Shown here: piece by piece, positions 10,375 through 25,300 of the stretch
Numbering within the stretch: the first letter of the stretch is position 1
Layout of the letters: each line of letters begins with the position of its first letter
Source of the DNA: Micrasema longulum
Lineage: Eukaryota; Arthropoda; Insecta; Trichoptera; Brachycentridae
Assembly (NCBI GenBank): GCA_022494885.1
Contig: JAGVSM010001003.1
Span: 1-64,000, forward strand
DNA length: 64,000 bases
Reading direction: 5' to 3'
Notes under the pieces: generated by a model
What the model was told of the DNA's origin: nothing
The model's database searches: none
Seen by the model: only the letters and a program-made list of their open reading frames with translations
Program-made: the position numbers and the translations under genes

Positions 10375-13300
10375 GTGAATCCTTATCTCAGTAAATAAAT
10401 TAATCACATATTGTTCTAGCAAAAGATCTTATGAAAAATATTCGTACAAGTAAAATTCATAAAAAATAAAATACGAAGGACAATAACCAAAGCTTTTCTG
10501 TAAATGGTTTCTTTCAGTAATAATTATATTTCATTTGTAAGTACTTAGCACTAGTTTTTCGGTCAGTTCTTTCATCAAATAGCCTCATTTAGTCGGTTTT
10601 ATTTGTACTCTCTTCAATATTTATTTTTTGAAGTGGAAGATTTTCTCAACCTTTATGCGGGTACGCAGCTTATATTTACTGCTGTATTTTATATTTATTG
10701 TTTAGTGTTGGAGAAACCAGAAGAAAATGTTAAAAAGCATATATATGCCCCAACCAAATATGTTTTTTTTTTCAAATATATTAAATAATCCACATTTTAG
10801 TGTTTAGTCAATAACTATATTCAAAGACCGATCGTTTTATATACCACATCATTGTCAAATTAAAGATTTTTTGTTTTTTTTTACTTACCTCTATTTATTT
10901 ACACTCTTTATCGAAATACAATTCCATGTTCACTTTGCCCAGCTAACAAGAGTACATACCCCGTTCCAAGCTAGGCAATTACATTTTAATATATTATAAT
11001 AGTTAAAAAATTAATATAGAGCACAGACAAACAAGATATAAACTTATTCGTATACACATTTTGATACAGACTATAGACTACAACTACAGACATACACATA
11101 TATACACAAATATATATATATATACACATATATACACATGTACATACACACACACGTACACATATCCATGCGCATACACATACATACATTCATAAAAACA
11201 TAGACAATTTATTTATGCGAAACTTCATGGTTGTCATCTATAAATATATATTTTTTTAATTATTCCTTATTTTTTATATTTTATTTTCGATATCCAGTAA
11301 GAATCTCTAATCCGTGGCATGCATCAACTTAATAATATAAAATAATATGTTTGTAAAACACAATCAAATTAATGAAGTATACCTACATACATATATTATA
11401 TCAATCATCTAATTTTAATTGTCAGTTGGAACTTTGAACTGTGACTTGTAATTGCAATACTCGAAAGCAATAAGAAAAATATCTATTTATTATTTTTACA
11501 CAATACATAAATAGTAAATTAATAAACATTGCATTGAGCCCAATCTGTAATATAGAAATTATAATTTGATATTTTTTCAACGATGTTTTGAGTATGTCCA
11601 ATTTTTTGCAGACTGGCTGAATTTCCTCTCTTGTGAGTAATTTAGATCTAAATTTGCCAGTAATCCAGCTAGTCTGCAAACATTTGAACATACTCAAAAT
11701 ATTGTTTGATTAATTAATTGGTAAAAGAAGAAGTATAAAAATTGTTTTCAGCCGTTGCCTAGTAGGGTAATTGGTTCAGCCGGATGAATATCACCCACAT
11801 GATAAAGGTTTCAGCTCTTTTACTCCGAAGAGTTGAGGAATGGTGAATGTTACAGAGTGTGTAAAGTGGCCACTTGAACCAGCCAATGACAGGTTATAAG
11901 CCCTGTAAATGCCTAGACTTTCATATTCCCTTCTCAAAAATGTTTTCCCTCTCTGTTGTAACAAATTGATATTTTTAAATTTATTAATTCTTAATTACAT
12001 ATCGAGGCTTGACTGACATTGACTGGCATTAAGTCATCAAAAAAAGTTCCGAGATAATCGCATTTAAGGTGATTCTAAACGAAAATACGAAACTAATTAT
12101 TCATAGATTTCAATTAAAATTTTACAAAACATGGTTTGCGAAAACTTTCCACTATATTGATTGTAACAAATACCATAACAATATAATTTAGGTCCTTTTT
12201 ACAAAATGGTGTACTAAACAAAAAATAAAATGAATAATTATTAAGTAAAATTTCCATTAAAAATAAGCGTAAAAATTGCATTTTTCAATAAAAATTTATA
12301 AAAGCGCCATCTATTAATATTTAGTTTCATATTTTCGTTTAGAATAACGTTAAATCTTTTATATTCTTTCAACGCATTATTTCTCCAACAATTTTCTTTT
12401 TTAAAGAAGCTTTGAAAAAGGAATATATATTCTAGGCACAGTACAAAATTTAAAATCAATATCTTTCACCAATATTAAAAATACTTTGAATATATAAAGG
12501 CTGTTGATTTAATGCATTTTGTCAGTATAGCCTTTATATTATGTAATCTATACATACAGAACAATATAATTATTTTGTAATTTTGTTCATTACATTATCT
12601 TAAACCTTTTATATCTGCCATTATCAAAATATTCATATTACAAAATTTTACTACTTGCAAGGTAACACTCCCTTATCCGTACCTAATGGTGCATAAAGCA
12701 CAGCATCGGTGCACCAAATGCAGCGTAAATTTATCATCTGTTACATAAAGGTAAGGTGATCAGTCTTACGTTTCAGTTGCCAGTCCAGCGGCTGTAAAAT
12801 AATGTAGATGAGACGTTACTAATATAAATATTGAAAATGGATAATTATAAAAAAACGCAATTCGAAAATGTATTTATATCATATTTTAACATAATTAATA
12901 AACTTAATAGCATTGTTTATTACGGATTCGTGTCTTATAGTAACTTTAAGTTTGTCACGGAGAAGAAATTGATTAAAACGAATTTAATTTTCGGCACGAA
13001 CCAGACTTTATTGAGATTGTGATCGGATCATTGTGCCAAATAATATTTTGCTTTTTATTGCATTTAACCAAGTTAGCATTTTTATTTTTTTTATTAATAA
13101 ATTTCATAAAAGGTACATGTTTTTTAAAAAATTCTATACATATCTACTTTTACACATCCAGTAAATGTTATCACTGTAACTCTCCAAAAAAGAGACTAAC
13201 TCTTGTGCTTGGAGAGTGACTTACACGTTGTAGTTGTTTATTGTTTATTATAAGAGTTTATATAATTTTTAATACGAGTATATAAAGAAAAAACATAAAA

Positions 13301-16300
13301 CAATAATACATTCATACTAATTAAAATTTAATGTAGTTTTTAGACGTGTTCAAAAATTTTCATTAGATTTACTAAATTTAATAAATGTATATTGATAAGT
13401 TATAGTTTGCTCACTGAAGACGATGAGATGTAATGTTTATAACAGTATCGTGAATCGAGAAATATATTACACAGGTTCCATGTTCTGAAATAATTAAGTG
13501 GGCCCTATCTTGGCCATTTATCCTTAAAAGAACCCCTTTCAGATCGAAAGCTCAATGAACATACATATATTATTATGTTGATGGTTACTCACGTCGCTTT
13601 CAGGAAGAGACATTCGACTCTAGAATACTTTTACCATTGTTATTTATGTAAATAAATAGAGAACCTGGAACATCATATATAGTAGCCAAACATGTTTACC
13701 ATGACTCCACGAAGCAGACTCCTTTTCTTTTAATACATCACATCATTACACCCCTATCCGCATTCGATAGGGCACTCATAAGAAAGTACACTAAAATGCA
13801 GTGAATCTTGATCATATGTTCCGTTAACGTTAGGTGATCTTAGTCTTACGCTTCAGGGCTGGTATTCTAAACGCTCTCGTTCCCGTATTATCTTGTGTAT
13901 TTACATACAAAATACACGAGAAAAACTGTTTTCACGTGCCACGACAGTGGTTCAGAACAGCACCCCAGGTGCCAGTCCAGAGAATAAAACATTGCATTAC
14001 AAAACCACCTTTTAAGCAAATATATCAAGTCTACTATGCCAGGAATCGAACCTGGGACCTCAAACATGGAATAGACTATGCAATGGACTTATCTTCGCGT
14101 GATTTTTTTACTTAAGAGAAGCCAACGCGTTCAAAAAACTTGTTTAGGATTCTGGTTCTATTTTACGCAGAAGAAAAGTTTTTGTTTTTTTTTTCATTAA
14201 ACAAAACCGTTAGCTCAAGCGTGCAGTTCTCCGTGTTGTTTCTAAAAACCAACCTAAAAAATAAATTTAAAGGTTGGATTCAACCTCAGAGTAATAATTC
14301 ACTAAAGAAGCCTTTTAGATCTATTGCATAGAACAATTTTTTTTTTTGAACGAACGTTCCAAATTTTGGGTTTTGGTTTTTAGTTTAATAACAAAGTGTG
14401 ACGAACGGTTGCGGTTTACGCTTACCATTCTCGACCCGAGTATCTACGGCCCGTTGTATTGATGTTGTATGTAGCTAACTTCGTGATTAATAATCATAGA
14501 ATTATTTTTCTCCGTATGGGCGGCTCTATTAGACAGTGGCGTGACTTCAAGGATTTAACCCATTAGGGAGTTTATAAAGATTGATAGATATTTTAACAAA
14601 TATGTAGAACCTCTTTAAAAAGGGAATATGGAAATTAAGGCACGTTACAGAGCTTGTGGACTATATTATTGATAAAATGAAATGAAATTTTAGGCTGTTT
14701 TTTAGGAAACCGTCTTATTTTTAAATTCTCTTAAATAATTTTTTTTATTTTTTCGGTATTTTGAAAATATACACAATCATTAGTATTTTATTTAGCTTTT
14801 AAAAAAACAGCGAAGAATTCAAAACCGAGTAAACAAAAAATAAACTAATCATATACAATAACAGTATTCTGATATTGTATAATGGATACCAACACGTTGC
14901 TTCACATTTCATCTTCCTAAGAAGTTAAATGAAAATTATGTAATATTTCACAAACATTTATTGGTACAATACTACTTATATACTACACTATTACTTTTTG
15001 ACTTGAATCGTTTCAAAAGGAATATTCTCTCAGAGAAAGGAAAAATAATCAAAATGGTATATCATTTATGAATAAAATATTTGGTTTACTTTTTAAACTA
15101 AATCGTAGTAACCTTTCATCAAATTATAAAAACAAACTGCGGAAAACGATTTGAACCACAAAACTTAAGATCAATCATTTTTCGCTATCATTTGAAGTAC
15201 TCAACATTTCTATTTAACCGCATATTGCCTTTACAGAAACGTATGTACTAAATATCTTATGCTATCTATTTATCCATGCCCATATACTATAATGTGATCA
15301 AAACCATGCATCATACGAGTTTTTTTATGGCTCAGGTTAGAACTGTCTATTTTACAGTGCAATAAACATGAAAAATAAGGTGAACTCCATACAGCTGTCG
15401 CGTGTGGGAGCCCAATTTTCATGGTTTACTCACAAAATGTCTGACTCAACCAACGAATATACGAGATACGAGTAGACGATCTATTGCGTACATACAATAC
15501 GTCATATATGAGGAGCAAACATTCAAAAAGTCCATTTCTAAATCTATGGGAAAAAACCACACTAATTGTTCAAAACGCGTTTTTTCTAATATGTCCTAAA
15601 GTTCATACATTTAAACAAACAGTGTTGTAAAAAAATGTGTTTCTTCAATTGAATGTAGTTATGTAGAAAGCAGCCAGCCATAGGAAAGCGAAACTGAGAT
15701 AATAGCACTTTTATGAAAAGAGTCAATAATCAAATGTACACAACAGTTCGAATGTTTTTGACTTTGACAAATGATAAACAATGGATGCATGAGTTTTTTA
15801 CTACCTTACAAACAAGAATCTTGTTATGTATTTGACCAGTTTTAATTATTTTTAAAGTACCGTAAGATTTTTTTAGTGTAGTGGGTGTTTTTTGCAAATT
15901 GAGAAATGCCGTTTTTTTTCGACACTATTTTCTGTAGGCGATTATTACTGTTTTTTATATGAAAGCGGTCTGGCTGTTTTAAGCAGAATCGACTTTACTG
16001 TCCCCGATAACACCAATATCTAATTTTTTCAAAATTGTGGACTGGCTGCTTTCTGCATAACTACGTTCAATTGTACGCAAGTTTACCAAACGAAACCAAA
16101 AAATGCCATCTGAGTGAAACTGCTTCGAAAAATATTGGAGTAGAGATTGAGAACATTTTGAAGAAGGAAATATACGTAGAAGTCTACTCATTTACGGCCG
16201 GCTTAAGTTATCAGTCTGTGTGACATTCACAATTTTGTCTATATCTGAATATCCATATTTCTTCAATCATTTTACTTGCTTATTTTTTAAAGCGAGTTAA

Positions 16301-19300
16301 TGTTGGACGGCCTGGTAGGTTTACCAAATTTGTCTGGAATCCAAAATCAGTTAAGAAAGGCGGGAATTTCAAATTAATTACGCAGTTTGCTAGCTCTTGG
16401 GTAGATGGGAACTCTCCGGGATGCCTCATAAATGGTGATGGGTAATCGCGGAACGTTTGTCTTTTATATAATGTATAGAAAATGGATGGTAAATATTTTT
16501 TCTCGAATAAATAATAAAATACAAATTATAATGTATTCATAATAAATCGTCTGTGTCCAGGCAGATGAATTATATAATTATATGTGTGAAATAGAGCCAA
16601 AATAGTAGACGAGTGTTTGATTATTACTCTCAAGTAAAATCCCGAAAAAAGAAACCAAGTATCAAAAGAAAAGAAAAGTCCGCCTCGCAGTGAAGTGATT
16701 TGCGCATTTGCCCACCATGCTCGAGGTCCCGAATTCGATTCCCGGGAAGGTCGACATGAAATATTTTAATGTACTTTTACACAGAAATGTTTCACTGTCC
16801 CTGGACTGACACTTGATGAATAAGATTGATCACCTTACCTACCTGTAACTGATGATCGAGATACGCTGAATTTAGTTTAACGATGCAATCCCTTAAGCAC
16901 CATCGGGGGTGTGTGTAGGAGATTAATATAAAATAATTTAATCAAAAAATATCATCGTAATAGGTCTTGGGGCGTATAAGATATTACTGCCTTTTTCACC
17001 CTTATTGAAAATTATTGTAAGCGTACAGTTTAAATGGAATGCTAAAATACATGACATGTCTCTTTGGAGGAGTCTTTAAAAAAACGTTTTATATTTGATG
17101 GGATCACCCCATGCGAAGTTTTGTTCTGTAAGGTTTGCCTCAATACGTTGATGGCATATTAAAATATCTAGGAATTCGTTTATCTTCCAGAATTCCATAG
17201 TTTTATCATTAAGGTACTTATTTCAAATAACTTCCTGAATTTTATCAGTTTAAATATTTTTTATAATCATAATGTATTTTTTATTAAAACAAATACATTT
17301 TATAAAAATTCTTCAAAGCACTTTTTCAAGCATATCTATCGACTCTTTCAAAACGCTGATTTATTGTTTGTTATTGTTTTTTAGAACGTGTGATGAAAAA
17401 GTTCATATTTAATTATTCTTATGTAAAAAATTTCCGATCAATACAGGCTTTTATCTAAAGAGCTAAAATATATTCAACCCAAGAAAACTATGTTTTTTAA
17501 ATATTTAAATAAATTAATAATTTAAAATGACAAATGCAGATTCAATCTGCATCTTTAAAATATTTAACTTTTTTTTATTTGCTGATTAACAAATACTTTT
17601 TAATGTTCTTAGCGGAAACTCAGAAAAGTTTTGTTCCTCAGAATGCTCAGATTTGTAAACGAAAATCAGGATCTGAATTACTTTGGATATAAACAAAATA
17701 ACTTCACAAATTAATTAAATAATAAATACTTACATTCAATAAATTCTTTGCATTTATAATTAACCAATTATATCTGTCCTTTTTTTATTATTTCGTTTTT
17801 AGTTTTATGCATATTTATATTCTATATTTTCATGTTTAAAATGATCTCCGCTAGTGTTTTTTTTTAAAAATACTATTGAGGTATACGTACGATAAAAAAA
17901 CAATAGAAATGGATTTTTATTTTATTCAACAAATAATTGAGCGAATAAACTTCTGTAGTAAAGAAAATCATATTAATATATTTCATACTTACCAAATTGC
18001 TATTTCTTTGGATTTGGTTCAAAGTATGGTGAAACTTTAAAGTATATACATCTGATCTACATCAAATGTATATACTCTAAGGGTGAAACACATAATTAGT
18101 ACTCGGTAGAAACCAAAAATAAGACTGAACATTAGCAGTGCAAATCGGTGTACGTTCATATTTAAAGATATAATGATAAAATCATCCATTAGAATGATGA
18201 TTCATAAGTTGAATGAATTCAAAATTTATCTAGTAAACTTATTAAAAGTAAAAATATAAGGCAACAAACTTTTTTTCAGTAGTTTACAACTTTTTTCAGT
18301 AAATTCAAAATAAAGTATTGAAAATATTATTTCGGGTAATTTATTCAATAAGTTAACACATATAAGCCAAACGTAAACAGTTTGAACTTACAATAATACC
18401 TACGTTATGATGAATTAATAAGAATCGCGAACCTATATTTACGTTCCTACGTGCATAATATTGTATGCATGTCAAAATACACAACGTTCTGAATTAAATT
18501 ATTTCTGACAGGTTGACTTCTCTACAAAGACAGTAATATTTAAGAAGGAAACACATATTAAGACTAGGCATTTAAAGGGCAAATGACTTGTAATTTACTG
18601 GTTTAAATAATCGATTTAGTGGATTTCATTATTTTTCCATTTATATTTTTTCTGTTCATGTTTACCTTCTTGAATAAAAATAAATAAATACAAGAAATGT
18701 GTAACATCCACCTTTCTTTTTATTTGAATATCTTCAAATTTCTTAAATTTTCTCATACATTAATTATTGTGATGTCAAAAAGTTAAAACCTTTATTGATA
18801 TCGGAGAGAACTAAATAATTTATTGTTTTGTCTACTATAAAATACTTGAAAAAAAAATACATCACTATCATTTTTTTTATTGCATTTTAAAGTTGTTCAG
18901 AAGAGAGAGAAGTTAAAAATCTCTACATCATTTTTTGTCTATATTTAAATATTGTATATTAAAACTAATTTTCTTATTATAATATATTATATTTTTACAG
19001 CGAAAGTTGGCATTTTCATAAAAATAGGTTTTTTTTAACAATATTCTTTTAAAAAAAACACTTTGTGGTATACCTACCACACACGAGTTTAATATCAGAA
19101 CACAACTAGTTTCAGGTATTCTGAATTACCCAGGTGTAAATACCAATGATTATTGATTATGGTAATTCAGAATACCTGTAACTAGTTGTGATCTAATATT
19201 AAACTCGATGTACAAAGTGTTTATGTTAAATATTATTCTCTAAAGTAAATATGCTGAAACGATAAATAATATAATTTTGATGACTATTAAAATTCGTGTT

Positions 19301-22300
19301 ATTTCTTCTGTGTTCCGAAGAGGCTTTATGATGGAAAAAGTTTTCCTAATAAAACGGCAATCAGCGATAAAAGATATTGCCTTTCCTTTAGAGTAATTTG
19401 TCTTGTGATTCTATTTTTCTTTTGAACTGATATTATGCTTCTCGTGTTTATCGTGACTTAATATTTCTTCGCCATTCGCTGCTGAAAACGGCAGATTAAC
19501 TTTTCGCAAAAATTACGACATTTTCGGTTGCTGAATTTTAGTACATAAATTTAAGAAGAATTAAAACAAATTGTGCTAAAGTTATTTTACGAAAGGAAAA
19601 TCAATACACAGGGTGTTTAAATTTAAATACATTATTATATTATGAATGCATTTCTGAAGTAGCCTCTACACGTTTAATTATTTTTTGTATGCATATGTTC
19701 AAATATCCTTATTATTGTTTTTTTTTTCTGACCCTAAATTATTTCTTGGCATATGTAACATATTTCAAATGTTAATTAATTTAAAGGCCAATCATAGTAT
19801 ATATTTGGAGGAGTATAATAAAAACATGTTGATTTTATTGCGTCTTTATAACAAGGAGTATAGTGTTTTATTTTATTCATATTCATATTTTACTATAATA
19901 GGAATTCAGTCAGGTACCCAATAAATAAAAAAGCAACTCAACAATTAAATTTAAAACTCAAATTAGGAATTCAGCAACAATATTAAGTTTCATCCTTTAG
20001 CGCAGAAAGAAGGATGCCACACCCAAATTCAATAGAAATTTAAGTAATAGACAAATTAACAGTGACAAATTACAGTCCTAAAATGGAATAATTATTATAA
20101 ACTCTTAAAAATCTAATCAATAATTCCCTGAACGTGGACACAGTGTAATATTAATAACGAAAAAATAAATGTCAGCCTATTTAATCTGCATTCAATTAGT
20201 TTATGCGGTAAAATATAAAATACTTTTTAGGATTTTTTCACTTTAATGTTTAATAGTGCTCCGTATTGTTAAAAATATTTCAAATTTAAAATTTGCATTA
20301 TCTTGCCATCGTGTTACAAATTATCAATTCACCCTAAAAATATTAATTTACTTTTACATTAGCAATATTCCAAGGGTAATAAGATGTGTTAAAGTGTTAT
20401 TTCAAAATCCTTCTTCTTCTTATCAGACTGTTTTTCTCCACTGCTGGATATAGGCCTCATCCAATTTTTCCATATTTTTCCGTCCTGGGCACTCTTGTTT
20501 CCATCCATGTCGCACGAGCTCGACGATGTCGCCAGTCCATCTCTTTTGCGGTCCCCCTGTTTTCCTTTTTTTTCTTAGGGTCTCCAATTTAGTATTCTGG
20601 GGTCCACCTATCAACTTTTTGTCTTGCCACATAACCCGCTCACTGTCATTATTGTCTTCCCACTCTTTCTGCTATATCGGTCACCTTTGTACGGTGTCTT
20701 ATCTCCTCATTCCATGTTAGGTCTCTTAAGGAGACACCCAACATTTGTATTTCTCTAGAACGCGACCTCTGAGTGCACTTAATTTTATTTATTTATTTTA
20801 TTTTATTTTATTTGGGATTTTTCAGAGCTATTACATAAAAACAATATAAGTAAAAAAATATTGACAATGCTAAAGCCAATTAAAAAAATCCACTGTAAAT
20901 ATAATGACACATAATATATGAGAAAAGAAGTTTCGTAATTGTATTTGTGTGACGTTTGTATTCATGTGTATGTGAATGTGTGTATGCGTGAATGAATGAG
21001 GGAGAGGATACATGTGCGTGTGGGAATGAATGAGGGAGGAATAAAAAAATAATTGTTTAAAACTTGTAATTGTATTAAAAATGGTACAAGAAAGAGCTTA
21101 GTAAAAAGTAAGAAACCTTGGAATTTTGTGAATACTTCTGGCAGTGCTTGATATGGTTTCAAAACCGTATGTTGTAACCGGCAGAACACAAGAGTTGTAG
21201 ACTTTGGCCTTCAGATTGTTTGGGATTTACTTGTTTTTTAAAGCGTATTTTAGCTTTCCAAAAGCAGACCAACTTAATTCAATTCGTCGAGGAAGTTCCG
21301 CAGTTTGATTTGATTTTCCCAATATTATTTTGTGCCCCAGGTAAATGTACTCGTCAACAGCACCAACAGTTTTATTTCCAGTACATATGATGCTGGGTGT
21401 TGGACTCAAAATCTTGGTTTTGTCTATATTCATTTCCAGAACAATCGTTCTAGAGGCATCTTATTTTTTTTTTTATCACAGTTTCTAGTTCATTTACTTC
21501 TTTATTATAACTATATCGTCTGTAAAACAAAGGGGATTTTAAATACTTACTATCTACTTTTATGCCTTTGTTATTTCAATTAAGCGTCTTAAAAATGTCT
21601 TCTAAGGCTAATGTAAAAAGTTTTGAAGATATCCTCTCATTTTGTCTTACACCTTTTTTAATTTTGATTGTCTCAGTTTTTAAATCGTCGTTTTCTTTTG
21701 CATCCATAGTATCATTTTCATATACATATTTAATCAACCTCGTGCATCTAGAATCATCCTGGCATTTTCAAGTGCACTTATAATTACCCGGGTTTCCACA
21801 GAACCGAATGCTTTACGATAATCCATTAAAGCCATGCGTTTGTTAAAATATGTCGGAAATCCTTACTTTGTCGAAAAACCCACTAGTAAAACACATATGC
21901 AAAAATACAAAAAGTTATAAGAATATTCGCTTGAATAGTTGAGTGTTATCGCGATCTTCTCCATAATATTCACCAACATGAATTATATCTATTGATTCAC
22001 AGGAAACATGGAAATGTCAGCTTCCGTGACATATTGTCTCGTGACATTAGGGGCGAAGTAAAGAGCGAAGGTCGAAAGGCAATAGACATTAGGCATGCAC
22101 TCGACTTGTTTCGAACATATTCTGACGGGGAACAAAATATATGCAATATTTTTATGACTTTATGTGCCCACAAATATTAACTTTTGACCTTAGACTGCCA
22201 GAAAAATTCAGACATTTGTTTTATTCGAATATTCTTTTATGTATCACAGATCACAGAGCCTACGGGTAATTTTTTTTTTAATATACACGGTGTTTCAGGG

Positions 22301-25300
22301 CTAGATTGCGAAACTTCCCTTTTTTAAAATGTTTTTATTACAATTTAAAAATAAAAATGTAACCTTAATTTCGCAGACTAGCATCCCTTCCACAAAACCC
22401 ATACTCCTCTCCTACCCAGTAGCTGCTCTTGTCCGCGCCCGGTGCGTATAGGGTTACCATTCCAAAATGAGGGGATGCCTGTACAGGGGCATAAAGTGCC
22501 AGATTTTTCAGGAAAATGCATGTCTTAGGTAAAAAGTGGCAGGTTCCGAAAAATAAATGGGTAAATTCATTATTCTCCACCCAAATGCCGGTGGGATTGA
22601 TCTCTTGATTCATTATCAGTAGGGGAATAGCTGCTTATTTTGTCACAAACTTACCGGTACTTGAAAATCTTAGATGACCCGATTAAAAATACCTGTCTCA
22701 AAACAATGCCAGCCGCATGCCTGTCAAGTGTGGCAATCGCCTGTCATAAGGTAACCCTAGGTGCGTATCGCTTTGTTGGTCAAACACTTATTTGTCAGTT
22801 TTTGATATTTTTTTGGTGAGGTGTGGGGTTAGTGGAAGGGATGTATATTGAAGTGCCAGTCCAGCGATTAAAACCAACGTCAAATTTCCCAGGAATTGAA
22901 CCCAGGATCTCAAGCATTTTTTTTAGGATATTTGTGGAAATTAAATGTAGATATGTAAATATAAGAAAATCGCAAACGATCCGTTTTTTTTTTTTAAATT
23001 TGCACAGTCAATCGTGCATTTATGAAAATATTATTCATAATTATTCATCTAATATCCCATTTAATTTGTGCATAACACGTAAATCGGGGGTTGATAATGT
23101 CCTAATCGATTGTTTAAACATTTAAATTAGCAAGTTCATTTTACCATTATTCATCTTTTCAAAAAAAATACATTTTTAGAACTGTTTTGTTTCAGGCAGA
23201 GGAAATGGATCGCTTAAAGAAGTTAATATTGAGTGGAAGATCACCTCTGGACGATTGCCCCCCGGAGATGAAGTCACATCCTGTATTCGTGTTCTGGAGA
23301 GTGGTCAATAAAGAAGTTGATAAAATGAATAAGGTAAAAGATATGCTTCGACACTTTTCAATAAAGACTTTTACGGAAAATATAAGAGAATTATTATTTT
23401 TTTATTTATTTTACCTACATCTTAATTTTGAAAAGTTTCATTTTATTCCTAGAGGGGAAAATATTAAAATTAATAGAAAATGTTAAGTATCTTGAACATG
23501 CATATTTTAAACGAAGTGCTAAATTAATGATGAAGCTAACATAGAAGCAAAAGAAAGGCGATAATCATACGAGCGGGAATGCTTACCCGTCGTTTCTTTA
23601 AATGTACCACAATGTCAAGAAACTCTTATTACTCCATATATATACCCAAACACACTGCATACCCATCTACAGTGAGCTTTGGATAACACACACAATGTCG
23701 CAAATGACAAAAATTACCGCCTGGCAGCAAATGATATCAATCATCTCAAACGTCAATCTTATGCAACTTAAATTATATTTTAAGTATGCTGTATGAATCT
23801 TATACCGTGTTAATGCTTCTACCTTGCACTTAATTTCTCGAATAATAACTATATCGTCTCAACAGAAATAAAGTTAAATACGCCGTCGTTAAAATCACTG
23901 GTAAACAAATAGTATAATAAAATTTAGGTTCTGAGGTTTCGCCATTTTTTTTTTTTACTTAAAATGGTTGGAAAACACTTCTGTAGTGCAACAGAAATGT
24001 TTCGGGAAGGTAATTTCTTTCGTTTCTTTCCTTTTAGGGTGAAAGTCGGAAAAACGAAAAACCTCCTTATATATGATTAAGTTTTTTAAGAAATGTACAT
24101 GAAAAACACAGTATTTCACTCCTTTTTTTTACTTATCTACTTGGTTTCTAGAAAAATATGTTTATTATTACATTGAGACAATTTCGACATTAAAATCTAA
24201 ATATTCAAAATAAAACCCTTTAAATCATACCATAACGTTTAGTCTAACTATTTTCGATGACAGTAAATATTTACACGTTATTTTCTTTCGAAATACCAAT
24301 ATTTTTAATGCTTTATGTAATACTTATCTAATATATAATATTCTTTCAATTCTGAACTCTTTAATGCATGTTATTTTTTTCACTAACTACACGTTTATGG
24401 ACTCCATTTAGTCTAGTAGGAACTAGCATCAGCGAACATAGTATAATATTTCTTTGTTTCCTTTTGGGATTATGAACTTGAAAAATCAATTTAGTTTATT
24501 ATCTTTACGTAGTTATCACTAAAATATAGACAAGCATCGCGGCTCAGTCGATTCGACGGCCAAGTTTGGCGTCGCGGGTTTGATTGCCGCCAGTGGCAAG
24601 AAAAAAATCCAAGAATAAACAAAATTTCCTTTAGTCCATTCCTGTCTAGTTTTAAAGATCGTATCCATCTGACTTTACACTTCCCATATTTACATGAACA
24701 ACATGCCAAAAAGACTTGACTCATTAGCTTAATATGTATCGATTAATATTTAGCAATCACTTTTAAAATAAAGTAGGATATAATTCATTAGTTAAGTAGG
24801 TATACCTCGATAAAAAGCTTGTGTAGCTGTGAAACCGGTCGGTAGAAAAAATATTTTTTATGTTTATTTTAGTAAATGAAATGTTCGAGACCATATTACC
24901 TACCTAACTTCTTTCAAAATACCTCGGATAGCACCGTGAACTGCTGAGAATATTTACCCATTTATCACTGTCAAAATGCTTTAAATTGAATAAACTTTAA
25001 TCCTGTTCAGAAGCAAAAATAATTTTCATAATTTCAGAATTAATAACTTCTAATTTAGCATTTGACTTTTACATTATTTTTATCAGATTGATTGATCGGT
25101 ATCGTTTCATTTAAATCAAACATTTAAATGTGTCATTAAAAAAACCAAAGTCTATTATTTGATTTAACTAGTACCAGGGGCAAATCGTCCAAATAAGCGA
25201 CCATGCACAGCTTACCATTATATTTGACTATATATAATAATGTTTTATGGTAACTATGTTTCTGGGAAAATAGTAAAATAATAATTATTTATGGTAAATC

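Larger units (their letters stand above)
10375..23195. other. First intron of the 187-residue gene
   Basis: Apart from the repeats listed separately, I see nothing coding here. The long simple AT-rich stretches 12000-12650, 14660-16100 and 16920-18490 carry no recognisable motif. 22280-22790 is GC-richer and may be an unclassified repeat. Confidence 0.4.

Noticed and set aside
10201..10422. A 73-codon minus-strand frame over the 187-residue start exon
   Set aside because: It has no domain or splice context, while the plus-strand frame joins three other exons in phase.
10986..11189. A Cys/Val/Tyr-rich minus-strand frame
   Set aside because: It is a translation of a CA/TA microsatellite.
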